64,000 nucleotides of DNA from Marivivens donghaensis (GTDB taxonomy: Bacteria > Pseudomonadota > Alphaproteobacteria > Rhodobacterales > Rhodobacteraceae). The notes below the pieces were generated by a model. It worked only from the letters and a program-made list of their open reading frames with translations, ran no database searches and had not been told where the DNA came from. Shown here in pieces: positions 25,339 through 32,256 of this stretch; the stretch's first letter is position 1; every line of letters begins with the position of its first letter. Location of the stretch: contig NZ_JAUFRA010000001.1 of assembly GCF_030410045.1 (NCBI RefSeq), positions 186,001 through 250,000 of the forward strand. The letters are read 5' to 3'. Made by a program: the position numbers and the translations under genes.

Positions 25339-26301
25339 ATGCGACCGATTTCGAAGTTATTCGGCAAGGACAAGAAGAGCGTCGCTGTGAGCGAAGCTGC
25401 AGAGCCAGCTGTAACGCTCGCAGACTTCTTTGATGCAAAGTACTATGCGTTTGCAAAGGCTACCAAGCGTCGTAGTCAGCTGGACTACTATGTGTTCAAC
25501 AAGCACATCCGCTCATCACTGGGTCAAAAGCCGTTGAGGGAGATTACCAGTGAGGACTTGGATAGCTGGGTGCTGCATCAGATTGATGCGGGCTACAAAC
25601 CCGCAACAGTAAACAAGCACTCATCGATGCTGAACCGTATCCTAAACATCGCCGTACATTGGGGATACTTGGACAAGAACGTGTTCAAGGGCGCAGCGAT
25701 TAGAAAGTTGCCCGTTGGAGACTACGTGCAGCGGTTCCTAACTGAAGCTGAGATACGACGCTTGCTCAGTGCCTGTAAGCGCAGCAGTCATCCGTATCTG
25801 CATCTATTCGTAAAGCTGCTGTTGTTGACGGGTGCGCGGAAGAGCGAACTTAGACTTGCTCGGTGGACTGATATTGATGAGCGCAAGAAGGAACTGTTTG
25901 TTGCGGTCAGTAAAAGTGGGCGCAGCAGAACAGTTATGTTGAGTGACAAGGCGCTGTCAGTGCTGCAGCAAGTCAAAGCGCGATCAGAAGTTTTGGGTGT
26001 GCCGACAACACGTGACAGTTGGATCTTTGCCAATCCCCGTACTCGAGCCCCATATACAAGCCTGCATAATGCCTTTGTAGAAGCAAGAGAAAGTGCTGCT
26101 TTGCCGTCAGTGCGTATGCATGATCTTCGACATACATATGCAAGCCTACTGATCAACAATGGCGCCAGTATCTACGAAGTGCAGCGACTGTTGGGGCATT
26201 ATCATATTTCGATGACGGAACGGTATGCTCAGCTGTTCCCTAATACCTTGCAGGATCGCGTAGATATTATTGCAGGCGCTATCGACTTGGATCGTATTTG
26301 A
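25339..26301 (+). CDS. Tyrosine-type site-specific integrase (full length)
   Basis: A 320-residue phage-type integrase. An N-terminal core-binding, SAM-like domain (about 25-110) precedes the catalytic domain (about 130-310). All catalytic residues are visible: R167 in TGARKSEL, K192 in SKSGRSR, H261 and R264 in HDLRHTYAS, H287 in LLGHYH and nucleophile Y296 in MTERYAQ. The ATG at 25339 is preceded by AAGGAGA at eight bases. It lies 100 bp from the left repeat and reads into the element, the usual place for an integrase next to its attachment site. It overlaps no other gene and converges with the small-gene operon. No excisionase was recognised. Confidence 0.92.
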   Translation: MRPISKLFGKDKKSVAVSEAAEPAVTLADFFDAKYYAFAKATKRRSQLDYYVFNKHIRSSLGQKPLREITSEDLDSWVLHQIDAGYKPATVNKHSSMLNRILNIAVHWGYLDKNVFKGAAIRKLPVGDYVQRFLTEAEIRRLLSACKRSSHPYLHLFVKLLLLTGARKSELRLARWTDIDERKKELFVAVSKSGRSRTVMLSDKALSVLQQVKARSEVLGVPTTRDSWIFANPRTRAPYTSLHNAFVEARESAALPSVRMHDLRHTYASLLINNGASIYEVQRLLGHYHISMTERYAQLFPNTLQDRVDIIAGAIDLDRI

Positions 26302-26419
26302 TCCCTGCATCACTATGCCAGTCAGCCCCAACAGCAAGCAGATATTGAACAGCTATAAATCGCAACAAATACGCCAAAATCGCACAGATGATCCTGTGTT
26401 CTGTTGCTGAGTAAACGCC

Positions 26420-26818
26420 TCAGTCCAGCCCCTTGCGTAAGAACATGAGTAGCTCTGCATTGGGATTGGATGATGCAGATACAGACTGTGTCGTCTCATA
26501 GTCAGCGGGATCATATTCTTCAGTCCAGCGATCAATGCGACGTATGCTCTCATAAGGCTGTGCCATTAGAGCTTCATGATCAACGTCATAGGTGCCAGCG
26601 ATTATGCCATCACGCCAGCCAGTCAACGCCATGCGTTCATGCTCTGTCAGCTCACCCAAACGCTCAGCGATTTGCTCACCTAACTTCTCAAGCCGTCTAT
26701 CCAGCTTGCCACGTGTACTGGCTCTTGCAGTTGCCATGCGTGCCGCAACGGATCTGTAGGTGCTCAACAACTGGACCGCTTGGTCATACAGCGGCCCAGT
26801 GTCAACTTGCTCATACAT
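26420..26818 (-). CDS. Unrecognised 132-residue protein of the element
   Basis: I do not recognise this protein. It is soluble, strongly charged and largely helical by eye; residues 15-60 (with TARASTRGKLDRRLEKLG and ERLGELTEHER) look like a coiled coil or helical bundle, followed by an acidic segment rich in tyrosine (DRWTEEYDPADYET) and a hydrophobic tail LLMFLRKGLD. There is no signal peptide. The ATG at 26818 follows the stop of the preceding gene by 17 bp and lacks a clear ribosome binding site, suggesting coupled translation as the last gene of the four-gene operon. Structural or DNA-associated roles are possible, nothing more. Confidence 0.65.
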   Translation of the reverse strand: MYEQVDTGPLYDQAVQLLSTYRSVAARMATARASTRGKLDRRLEKLGEQIAERLGELTEHERMALTGWRDGIIAGTYDVDHEALMAQPYESIRRIDRWTEEYDPADYETTQSVSASSNPNAELLMFLRKGLD

Positions 26819-26835
26819 TCGTACAACACGCCGTA

Positions 26836-27195
26836 TTACTTTTTTCTGCGGCGCTCTTCTTCTTCAGCCCAAGTCTCATCGGTGCTGTCTTTGATGATAG
26901 CGTGGAAGTTCTGCAGTGCACCACGCACACCTTCGAGACTATTGTCGGCATAGGTAATAAAGCCCTCTACCACTTTGCCGCCGTAGCGAGCACTTAGACG
27001 GCGCTTGCCATCAACGCTTTGTGGCGCCCACCAGTACTGCGTTGTGTCGCCATTTAGCTCACTTACATCCTTGTAAGTATCAATCGTGGATAACATACGT
27101 TCTACTTGCACCAGTAGCTTCGAGCGTGGCCCAGCACTTGGGCTTTGCATTGGTGTTACATTATGTTTCTTCATCAGTTCTGCGAGTGTCGGCAT
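26836..27195 (-). CDS. Unrecognised 119-residue protein of the element
   Basis: Not recognised. The protein starts MPTLAELMKKHNVTP and ends in a very charged tail EEEERRRKK. The middle has a tryptophan pair in TQYWWAPQSVDGKRRLSARYGG and a helix around ALQNFHAIIKD, suggesting a small alpha/beta fold. I chose the ATG at 27195 because GGAGG stands five bases before it; an in-frame ATG four codons upstream overlaps that ribosome binding site and is unlikely to be used. It is the third gene of the minus-strand operon, 57 bp after the proline-rich gene. No signal peptide, membrane span or metal-binding motif is visible. Confidence 0.7.
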   Translation of the reverse strand: MPTLAELMKKHNVTPMQSPSAGPRSKLLVQVERMLSTIDTYKDVSELNGDTTQYWWAPQSVDGKRRLSARYGGKVVEGFITYADNSLEGVRGALQNFHAIIKDSTDETWAEEEERRRKK

Positions 27196-27252
27196 TGTAT
27201 CCTCCATTTAGTGCCATAATGATACTTATAGCCGCACTGAAGTTGGGCAAGT

Positions 27253-27543
27253 TTATTTCTCTGTAGCGATTTCTGGTTCAGTAAATGGGCGAGGAGTAGG
27301 CTTTGGCGGATTGGGGCTTTGTGGCGAAGGAGCGGCTGGCTTAGGCACGGGCATAGTGGGCGGCTTGGGAGCGCGAGGACGAGGCTGTGCTTTGGGTTTG
27401 TCAGTGTCGCGCAGCTTCGTCAGCACATCTCCCATCGCATCATGCATAAGAGCCAATGCAGACAGCTTGGTGCTATAAGCCTCTTCGTTTGCTATGCGTC
27501 GCACCACGTTCAACGCACGTTGTATATCTGAAAGCGCACTCAC
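27253..27543 (-). CDS. Unrecognised small protein with proline-rich tail
   Basis: A 96-residue protein with two unlike halves. Residues 1-48 form a likely helical hairpin (SDIQRALNVVRRIANEEAY then LALMHDAMGDVLTKL). Residues 49-96 are a low-complexity tail of proline, alanine and lysine (KPKAQPRPRAPKPP and further PNPPKPTP repeats), as in linkers or extended binding arms. The start is a GTG at 27543. The helical half could pair with a partner protein, the tail with DNA, RNA or wall polymer, but this is speculation. It lies between the two other operon genes with gaps of 79 and 57 bp. Confidence 0.6.
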   Translation of the reverse strand: MSALSDIQRALNVVRRIANEEAYSTKLSALALMHDAMGDVLTKLRDTDKPKAQPRPRAPKPPTMPVPKPAAPSPQSPNPPKPTPRPFTEPEIATEK

Positions 27544-27622
27544 AGCTTGCGCCTTGCTGGGGCTGCTAAATCACCACCCCAAATCGCTAAGTACTCCACC
27601 AGCAGATTTTGCAGCACTGCTC

Positions 27623-27952
27623 TCATTGATGCAGTACCCCATTTCGGCTGCGCCACTTGCGCTCTGCTTGGGTTTCAATCGCTTCGATGCACTGGGTGTG
27701 CAGTTTACCAAACACCCCAGCCCAATGCACATGATGACTTTGTGTGCTCTGAGACAAATGTCCTTCATGCCACTTGAGCTTGCTGGCACAGACACTGAGT
27801 GCATCGGCACTGGGCGCTGTACCCGTAAATCGTAATGTACGCATATAACACGCACTCTTGCCCAGCCATTGCTCGCAGAACTCGCGTTCACTGCTTACAG
27901 CATTACAGCTCTTCAACTGATCACGTATCTGTTCCAGTAATCCAACAGTCAT
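27623..27952 (-). CDS. Unrecognised 109-residue protein, first of the four-gene operon
   Basis: The start at 27952 is set by an excellent AAGGAGG eight bases upstream; an upstream codon at 28027 would add 25 residues and has no support. The N-terminal two thirds (LLEQIRDQLKS, SEREFCEQWLGKSACYMRTLRF, APSADALSVCASKL) resemble a small helix-turn-helix-like domain that I vaguely associate with the DUF6626 group; that link is uncertain. The C-terminal helix HTQCIEAIETQAERKWRSR is basic. With its position as first gene after a long structured leader, a regulator of the element is a reasonable guess. Confidence 0.65.
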   Translation of the reverse strand: MTVGLLEQIRDQLKSCNAVSSEREFCEQWLGKSACYMRTLRFTGTAPSADALSVCASKLKWHEGHLSQSTQSHHVHWAGVFGKLHTQCIEAIETQAERKWRSRNGVLHQ

Positions 27953-28096
27953 CCATACCACCTCCTTGTTGATGTATTTATCACTCAACAGTTTGTGGCA
28001 GTTGTGACTGCTCAGCTGTTTCAACACATCCGCTGTAGCGTCTGTGTATCACCTTCACACACCGCGCTTCGTATGCACTTCGCTTGCTGTGCTTGG

Positions 28097-28330
28097 TGAT
28101 CATTTAGACATCTATTGATGATCTATTATCTAAATCCCTTTCGCCGAGCAGTTAGATCAACGCCCCTTTGGGCATCAATCTAAACACGCACGCCTTTTGC
28201 GTCGCTATGTCAGGCTGTATCGCTGAACCATTACAGGAAGAGCAGGTTTTGCTATCATCTCTATTACCAGCGCATCATACGCACACATGAGACCCATACA
28301 GCTGAGCTATCTCATGTGATAACGGGTCTC
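28097..28330. other. Hairpin-rich non-coding stretch of the element, with competing inverted repeats
   Basis: The stretch 27953-28516 has no credible gene. It contains, in order: an inverted repeat ATTTAGA (28102-28108) / TCTAAAT (28129-28135); TTAGAT (28152-28157) / ATCTAA (28178-28183) enclosing GCCC (28162-28165) / GGGC (28170-28173); ACGC (28190-28193) / GCGT (28199-28202); and two overlapping, mutually exclusive pairs, CACATGAG (28284-28291) / CTCATGTG (28311-28318) and GAGACCC (28289-28295) / GGGTCTC (28324-28330). On the minus strand it is the leader of the small-gene operon. It could be a regulatory RNA, a replication origin or a recombinase-binding region; sequence alone does not decide. 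Confidence 0.5.
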
Positions 28331-28516
28331 TCATCGAGGCTGTCATCCGTTTCACTTGCTGACTGTGCTGCACATACATGAGCACACATCATTCACCACA
28401 CTATTACGACAATCAAAGCTGCTGGCTGGCTGAACATTTATGCCTTTGCAACTTTAAGCATCCCACCGACAAGGATGGGGTAGTTGATTGAAGCGTACAA
28501 CGAGCAGTACGTTTAC

Positions 28517-28753
28517 TCACCGTCTCACATCAGAACGGATTTGCGGCACTATTACAGTCGGCGTGCTAACCTTTATCTCGTTTGTAGTTGTGCCTGTAGT
28601 GCTGCCTGCCAAATCTATATCAGTGCCTACCCTTATTTGTGCGCCTATGTGTTGCCTTACATAGTTATTTATCAACTTCGCCAACCAACCGATTTTTTCT
28701 GGTTCAACACTGCTGTTCAGTTTTGCGGCATTTGTTGACACCCAACCTCTCAT
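28517..28753 (-). CDS. Doubtful 78-residue protein
   Basis: Not recognised and only weakly supported. The frame reads MRGWVSTNAAKLNSSVEP, then a possible helix KIGWLAKLINNYVRQHIG and a polar, threonine-rich end (GSTTGTTTNEIKVSTP). No ribosome binding site is seen before the ATG at 28753. In favour: amino-acid composition is balanced and direction matches the small-gene operon. Against: an equally long open frame lies on the other strand and the region is close to the structured leader. Confidence 0.3.
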   Translation of the reverse strand: MRGWVSTNAAKLNSSVEPEKIGWLAKLINNYVRQHIGAQIRVGTDIDLAGSTTGTTTNEIKVSTPTVIVPQIRSDVRR

Positions 28754-28891
28754 AAAATCGTGTTTTGCTGAGAGAACAGGCTAAGTGTTTGAAGTTATTG
28801 AGCCCTGCAGTGGAGCCATCTTCGGTCGTCCAACCAGGCTCTCAGAGCTTATGCTGTGTGTACTGCCAGAGATGAGAGAATGGAGCAGAAG

Positions 28892-29458
28892 ATGGCGCAA
28901 GCACGTACACTGAGCGAAGACGAGATCAAGATGGTATTGAACTACTGTCGAGCACGGAGACACTGCGTACGTGATCGCACGATCTTACAGCTGAGCTTTC
29001 TTGCAGGGCTGCGTGTAATCGAGATTGCAGGGCTCAAGATAGCAGATGTGTACGAGGACACAGGCAAAGTACGCGACAGCTTCGTACTCGCAGCAGAGCA
29101 AACCAAGGGCGGATTTGAGCGCAGAGTGTTTGTAGGGCGCAAGCTCAACAAGGCGCTCGCTGACTATTACCCAGTCATTCGCAAGCGCAAACCAGAAACG
29201 CCGCTGTTTCAAACACAGATAGGCGGTGCTTTCTCAGCCAACACCATGTGTCAGCTGTTTCTAAACATCTACAGTGCAGCTGGGCTAAAAGGGGCAAGCA
29301 GTCACAGCGGGCGCAGGACATTCATCACCAAACTGGCAAACAGCGGAGTAAATGTGCGTGTGTTGGCTGCTTTGGCTGGGCATCGCAGCATCGTAACAAC
29401 GCAGCGATACATCGACGTAAACGAAGTGCAGTTGGCACGAGCAGTGGAGCTGGTTTAG
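28892..29458 (+). CDS. Short tyrosine recombinase, catalytic domain only
   Basis: A 188-residue tyrosine recombinase that consists of little more than the catalytic domain. Residues counted from the ATG at 28892: R41 in AGLRVIEIAGL, K72 in EQTKGGF, H128 and R131 in SSHSGRRTF, H154 in LAGHRSI and nucleophile Y163 in TQRYIDV; the set is complete. The N-terminal core-binding domain is missing, as in some short Xer-like and integron-associated enzymes. The start is supported by GGAG six bases before; upstream ATG at 28880 and a start at 28856 are possible. Its 3' end overlaps by 4 bp the end of the opposite-strand lipoprotein gene. It may be the excision or directionality partner of the first integrase or act on an origin dimer site. 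Confidence 0.88.
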   Translation: MAQARTLSEDEIKMVLNYCRARRHCVRDRTILQLSFLAGLRVIEIAGLKIADVYEDTGKVRDSFVLAAEQTKGGFERRVFVGRKLNKALADYYPVIRKRKPETPLFQTQIGGAFSANTMCQLFLNIYSAAGLKGASSHSGRRTFITKLANSGVNVRVLAALAGHRSIVTTQRYIDVNEVQLARAVELV

Positions 29459-29598
29459 TTCAGCATCCCGCCCAAGCTACGCACATCAGTTGCCATGCCT
29501 TCAAGCACACTGCCAGTGCCATCTAGGAAGCCTTTGGCTGTGCCACAGCTGCTGAGCAGTAGCACTGCAGTCAAGAGTAGGGCGATCTTATGCATCAT
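29455..29598 (-). CDS. Entericidin-like small lipoprotein
   Basis: A 47-residue protein in a frame shorter than common gene-finding cut-offs. It begins MMHKIALLLTAVLLLSSCG, a lipoprotein signal with lipobox LSSC and acylated cysteine at residue 18. The mature peptide starts CGTAKGFLDGTGSVLEG, close to the CNTVRGFGEDI-type start of entericidins, and ends LGGMLN. Entericidin A and B of E. coli are small lipoproteins proposed to act as antidote and toxin. A second ATG one codon later is equally possible. The gene lies 104 bp downstream in the genome from porin 2's stop and in the same orientation, and may be read from the porin transcript. Whether toxic or structural is unknown; no partner gene was found. 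Confidence 0.65.
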   Translation of the reverse strand: MMHKIALLLTAVLLLSSCGTAKGFLDGTGSVLEGMATDVRSLGGMLN

Positions 29599-29653
29599 AG
29601 CCTCGTCGAAGTATTGGTTGGAGCAAAGTTAGAACCAGCTTTGCCAAAAGAAA

Positions 29654-29677
29654 AGAGCGACGCCGAAGCGCCGCTCT
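29654..29677 (-). terminator. Terminator of right porin
   Basis: Minus-strand hairpin with arms AGAGCGGCG and the matching CGTCGCTCT around a CTTCGG-type loop, followed by TTTTCTTTTGG. Homologous to the terminator of the left porin; the 3' flanks of both genes also share CTCTCTCATTCAAACTGAC. Confidence 0.8.
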
Positions 29678-29701
29678 CTCATTCAAACTGACAGTGTCAG
29701 A

Positions 29702-30868
29702 TTAGAATGCGAACTTCAGCTGAACAGTAGTGCCAGCTTTCAGCTCGTATCCACCGAGAGTAGTATCGATGTCCGAAGAGTTCAGAGCTGCATCATTGTT
29801 TGCATCAGCATACGATACGAGGAACGATGCGCCGCCGCCGAGGCTGTAGTCAGCTACGAAGTAGTTGTACTGGTCATCATCGGTGCCACGGCCAGCGACA
29901 GCGTCGCTACCGTCGATGATACCAGCGTTGAGTACGAGGCCGTTACCCATATCGTAGCCAACAGCAACCGACCATTCGTCAGCGTTCTTAACGCCGCCAC
30001 GGTTGTCGGTGTAGTACGCTTTAGCCGAAAGCGGGCCAGACGCATAAGCTACCGATACCTGAGAGATGGTTTCAGTAGTGCCGCCGAGGTCAGCTGCATA
30101 TGCGCCAAGAGTGTAATCACCCATAGCATAGCTCAGCGAGATGCCCGACCGGTCAACGTTGTTAACTTCACCAGCGTTCACAACTACGTCCACGCCAGCA
30201 AGCGAACCGCCAATGGATACGAGCGTTGCGTCAACAACTGCTGCGCTGTTAGTTGCGAGTGCACCTGCAGCTTCTTTAGAAACCGACAGGATTCCTACGT
30301 TGATACCGCCGAAAGAGCCAGCAGCTGCAACTTGAGTCGCACCATCCATACCAGAACCGCCGACTGCACCAGTACCACCAGTACCTACGATAGTTGAAGC
30401 TGCGATCGAGAAGTCACCGTAGGTGTACTTAGCCAACAGACCACCCTCAGCAGCTTGCGTACCAGTGTTGGTGGTGTCCATGTCGTAGTCTTCGGTGTGG
30501 TCGTTGATCGAACCATCCATGTCGCCAGTAAATGCGAAAGTGGAAGCTGCAGTAGCAACGTCACCAAAAGCGAGCGAGCCATCAGCGTTGGAGATGGTAA
30601 GAACCCAGTCAGAAGACGAAGTGCTTGCTTGAGACAGCGCTGTGTCAGCTGCGTCAACCAGATCGATATCCAAAGTTGCAGCTACGGTGAGGCCGTTGTC
30701 GAGGTCTTGCGACAGTTTTGCGGTCAGACCAGCTTCCCAGTAGAAGCCATTTTCGAGCACTTTGTTATCGTTGTAGCCGAGTTTAGCGTCGCCGCCGAAC
30801 GAAACTTCAGCAGCAGCTGCGCCAGCGAAAGCGGTCAGTGCGACGGAAGCGAGAAGGATCTTTTTCAT
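29702..30868 (-). CDS. Porin with complete start (right copy, element-borne)
   Basis: A 388-residue outer-membrane porin. It has a full signal peptide, MKKILLASVALTAFAGAAAA, then AEVSFGGDAKLGY, many alternating strands and the C-terminal LKFAF that ends the barrel. The ATG at 30868 is preceded by GAGGG six bases upstream. It is 38 codons longer than the left copy from the shared ILLASV point onwards, with loops of different sequence (for example a stretch rich in Gly/Thr near 150-175), so it would show a different surface. The first 74 bp after MKKI codons are identical to the left porin. If the element model is right, the first four codons and promoter belong to the host gene and the rest was brought in. 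No point lesion is visible. Confidence 0.9.
   Translation of the reverse strand: MKKILLASVALTAFAGAAAAEVSFGGDAKLGYNDNKVLENGFYWEAGLTAKLSQDLDNGLTVAATLDIDLVDAADTALSQASTSSSDWVLTISNADGSLAFGDVATAASTFAFTGDMDGSINDHTEDYDMDTTNTGTQAAEGGLLAKYTYGDFSIAASTIVGTGGTGAVGGSGMDGATQVAAAGSFGGINVGILSVSKEAAGALATNSAAVVDATLVSIGGSLAGVDVVVNAGEVNNVDRSGISLSYAMGDYTLGAYAADLGGTTETISQVSVAYASGPLSAKAYYTDNRGGVKNADEWSVAVGYDMGNGLVLNAGIIDGSDAVAGRGTDDDQYNYFVADYSLGGGASFLVSYADANNDAALNSSDIDTTLGGYELKAGTTVQLKFAF
30786..30859. repeat. Right copy of 74-bp direct repeat
   Basis: Identical to 25166-25239. Immediately beyond it come the codons for MKK, the ribosome binding site and porin upstream DNA. Proposed right attachment site of the element. 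Confidence 0.8.
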
Positions 30869-31104
30869 GGTTTACCCTCGTGTTTTTGCATTCACATGAA
30901 TGCCAGTGAACCTAGCATTGGCAGGATATGTGCGCCCAAAGCCCCCACCACTCAAGTCATTTGCCCCGTTCATTCGGTGCCTTGATCAAAAATGATGCAC
31001 GAAGGACACACCCGTCTATCACTGAAATGGCGGGTGACAGGGGGGCTTGATCGTCCTATGTCCTGCTGAGCCGCCTTAAAACAAAAGACGATCAGGAGCG
31101 CGTT

Positions 31105-31758
31105 ATGGGTTTGTCGGACATCAAAGACCGCATTGCAAAAGCTGAGGCCGAAGGTGGTCGCGCAGAGGGAAGCGTCACTTTGATCGCTGTCTCAAAAGTA
31201 CAGCCCAATACCAAAGTGGAGTCTGTTTTGCGCGAAGGGCAGCGAGTCTTTGGCGAAAATAAGGTTCAAGAGGCGCAGGGAAAGTGGCCAGCGTTCCGCG
31301 AACAGTTCGAAGGAATCGATTTGCACCTGATTGGGCCGCTACAAACCAATAAGACTCGGGCGGCGATGGAGTTGGTGAATGCGATTCACTCGGTTGATCG
31401 TCCGAAACTGGCACATGCGATTGCACGTATTGCCCAAGAGATCGGGTCCTGTCCTGATTTGTTCATCCAAGTGAATACGGGTGAAGAGCCGCAGAAAGCT
31501 GGAATTTTACCTGCAGATGTCGACTCTTTTGTTGCTGAATGTCGTGCGCTCGATCTGCCGATTATGGGTTTGATGTGTATTCCACCAGCTGACGAGGAAG
31601 CGTCGATGCACTTTGCGCTGTTGCGTAAGTTTGCGGAACGGAACGGCCTTGAGGGGCTTTCGATGGGGATGAGTTCTGATTTTGAAAAGGCGATTGCCTT
31701 TGGTGCGACCCATGTTCGCGTCGGTTCGGCGATCTTTGGTGAGCGCGACTACGGCTAA
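31105..31758 (+). CDS. YggS-type PLP-binding protein
   Basis: A 217-residue member of the YggS/PROSC family (PLPBP), single-domain alanine-racemase-like barrels that bind pyridoxal phosphate and balance vitamin B6 and amino-acid pools rather than catalysing a known reaction. The PLP lysine lies in LIAVSKVQP at about residue 31; FGENKVQEA, HLIGPLQTNK and GMSSDFEKAI are the other signatures, the last binding the phosphate. ATG at 31105 is preceded by AGGAGCG. It stands alone between the porin region and a convergent transpeptidase gene only 3 bp away. Confidence 0.93.
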   Translation: MGLSDIKDRIAKAEAEGGRAEGSVTLIAVSKVQPNTKVESVLREGQRVFGENKVQEAQGKWPAFREQFEGIDLHLIGPLQTNKTRAAMELVNAIHSVDRPKLAHAIARIAQEIGSCPDLFIQVNTGEEPQKAGILPADVDSFVAECRALDLPIMGLMCIPPADEEASMHFALLRKFAERNGLEGLSMGMSSDFEKAIAFGATHVRVGSAIFGERDYG

Positions 31759-31761
31759 GGG

Positions 31762-32256
31762 CTATAGTATATATACTCGGCTTTGGTAGTTGATGCGGGG
31801 TGCGATCCAATGCAGGTCGCGCCGCGACAGAGCCACGCAGCCATCGGTCGGATAAACGGGGCGGCGCCATTGATGGATGAAAATGGCAGAGCCGCGTCCT
31901 TTGACGGCGTAGGGCCAGTTCCAATCTAGAATCAGAACGAGGTCGTAGAGCGGATCAGCGCGCCGTAGTTTTTCGTGGCTATGTGGGTAGGGTGCGCGAA
32001 CCATGAGGTTGTAGTCCTCATGGTTGGGATCGTCGGACCAGAGATCAGTGTGGCCTATCGGCACGGCCCAGTCAGTCGGTTTTGCGATCCGATCCGGGCG
32101 ATAGAGCATGCCGACAATGCGGTGTTGCCCACGTGGGGTCGCGCCATCACCTTCGCGTTTGTTGTCAGTGACACCGCCGCGCCCAATGTTACAGGCGAAA
32201 TGGCGGTTCATGAAACGCAACCCAGTTGGGCCGACGACCAGATCGAGCGGTGTCAC
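31762..32256 (-). CDS. L,D-transpeptidase-family protein (YkuD fold)
   Basis: A 164-residue YkuD-domain protein. The catalytic region reads IFIHQWRRPVYPTDGCVAL, giving the HxxxxxxxxSDGC-like signature with histidine and the nucleophilic cysteine near 141. Such enzymes cross-link peptidoglycan stems or attach proteins to the wall. There is no N-terminal signal peptide in this frame (MTPLDLVVGPTGLRF), which is unusual for a periplasmic enzyme but common in short roseobacter members. It overlaps the ribA 3' end by 4 bp and is probably cotranscribed with it. Confidence 0.82.
   Translation of the reverse strand: MTPLDLVVGPTGLRFMNRHFACNIGRGGVTDNKREGDGATPRGQHRIVGMLYRPDRIAKPTDWAVPIGHTDLWSDDPNHEDYNLMVRAPYPHSHEKLRRADPLYDLVLILDWNWPYAVKGRGSAIFIHQWRRPVYPTDGCVALSRRDLHWIAPRINYQSRVYIL

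Larger units (their letters stand above)
25240..30859. mobile_element. Proposed integrative element carrying two tyrosine recombinases and a replacement porin
   Basis: This segment of 5620 bp lies between the ends of two identical 74-bp repeats. It holds a full-length tyrosine integrase at its left edge, a second short recombinase, four small minus-strand genes of unknown function plus one doubtful one, a hairpin-rich non-coding stretch, an entericidin-like lipoprotein and a second porin gene. The middle part has visibly lower G+C and different codon use (more ATA, AGA and CTA) than the flanks. At the right edge the element's porin is joined to MKK, a ribosome binding site and upstream DNA that should be native; at the left edge the resident porin body has lost these. 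This is the logic of integration into a tRNA gene, with a porin gene as target. Boundaries are inferred from the repeats. Confidence 0.6.

Noticed and set aside
25240..25340. tRNA gene as target of the integrase
   Set aside because: No cloverleaf or tRNA 3' end was found at the junction; the sharp edge is in the porin coding sequence.
28081..28400. CRISPR array
   Set aside because: The repeats are inverted pairs of different sequence, not equal-length direct repeats with regular spacers.
28484..28738. 84-codon plus-strand frame rich in Cys and Tyr in the element
   Set aside because: Composition (clustered Cys, Tyr, His) is typical of a reverse frame, and there is no ribosome binding site; the opposite frame was kept only as doubtful.
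24190..30868. Simple tandem porin duplication
   Set aside because: It would not explain the sharp loss of the left porin's start and the two recombinases between the copies; kept as the main alternative to test.
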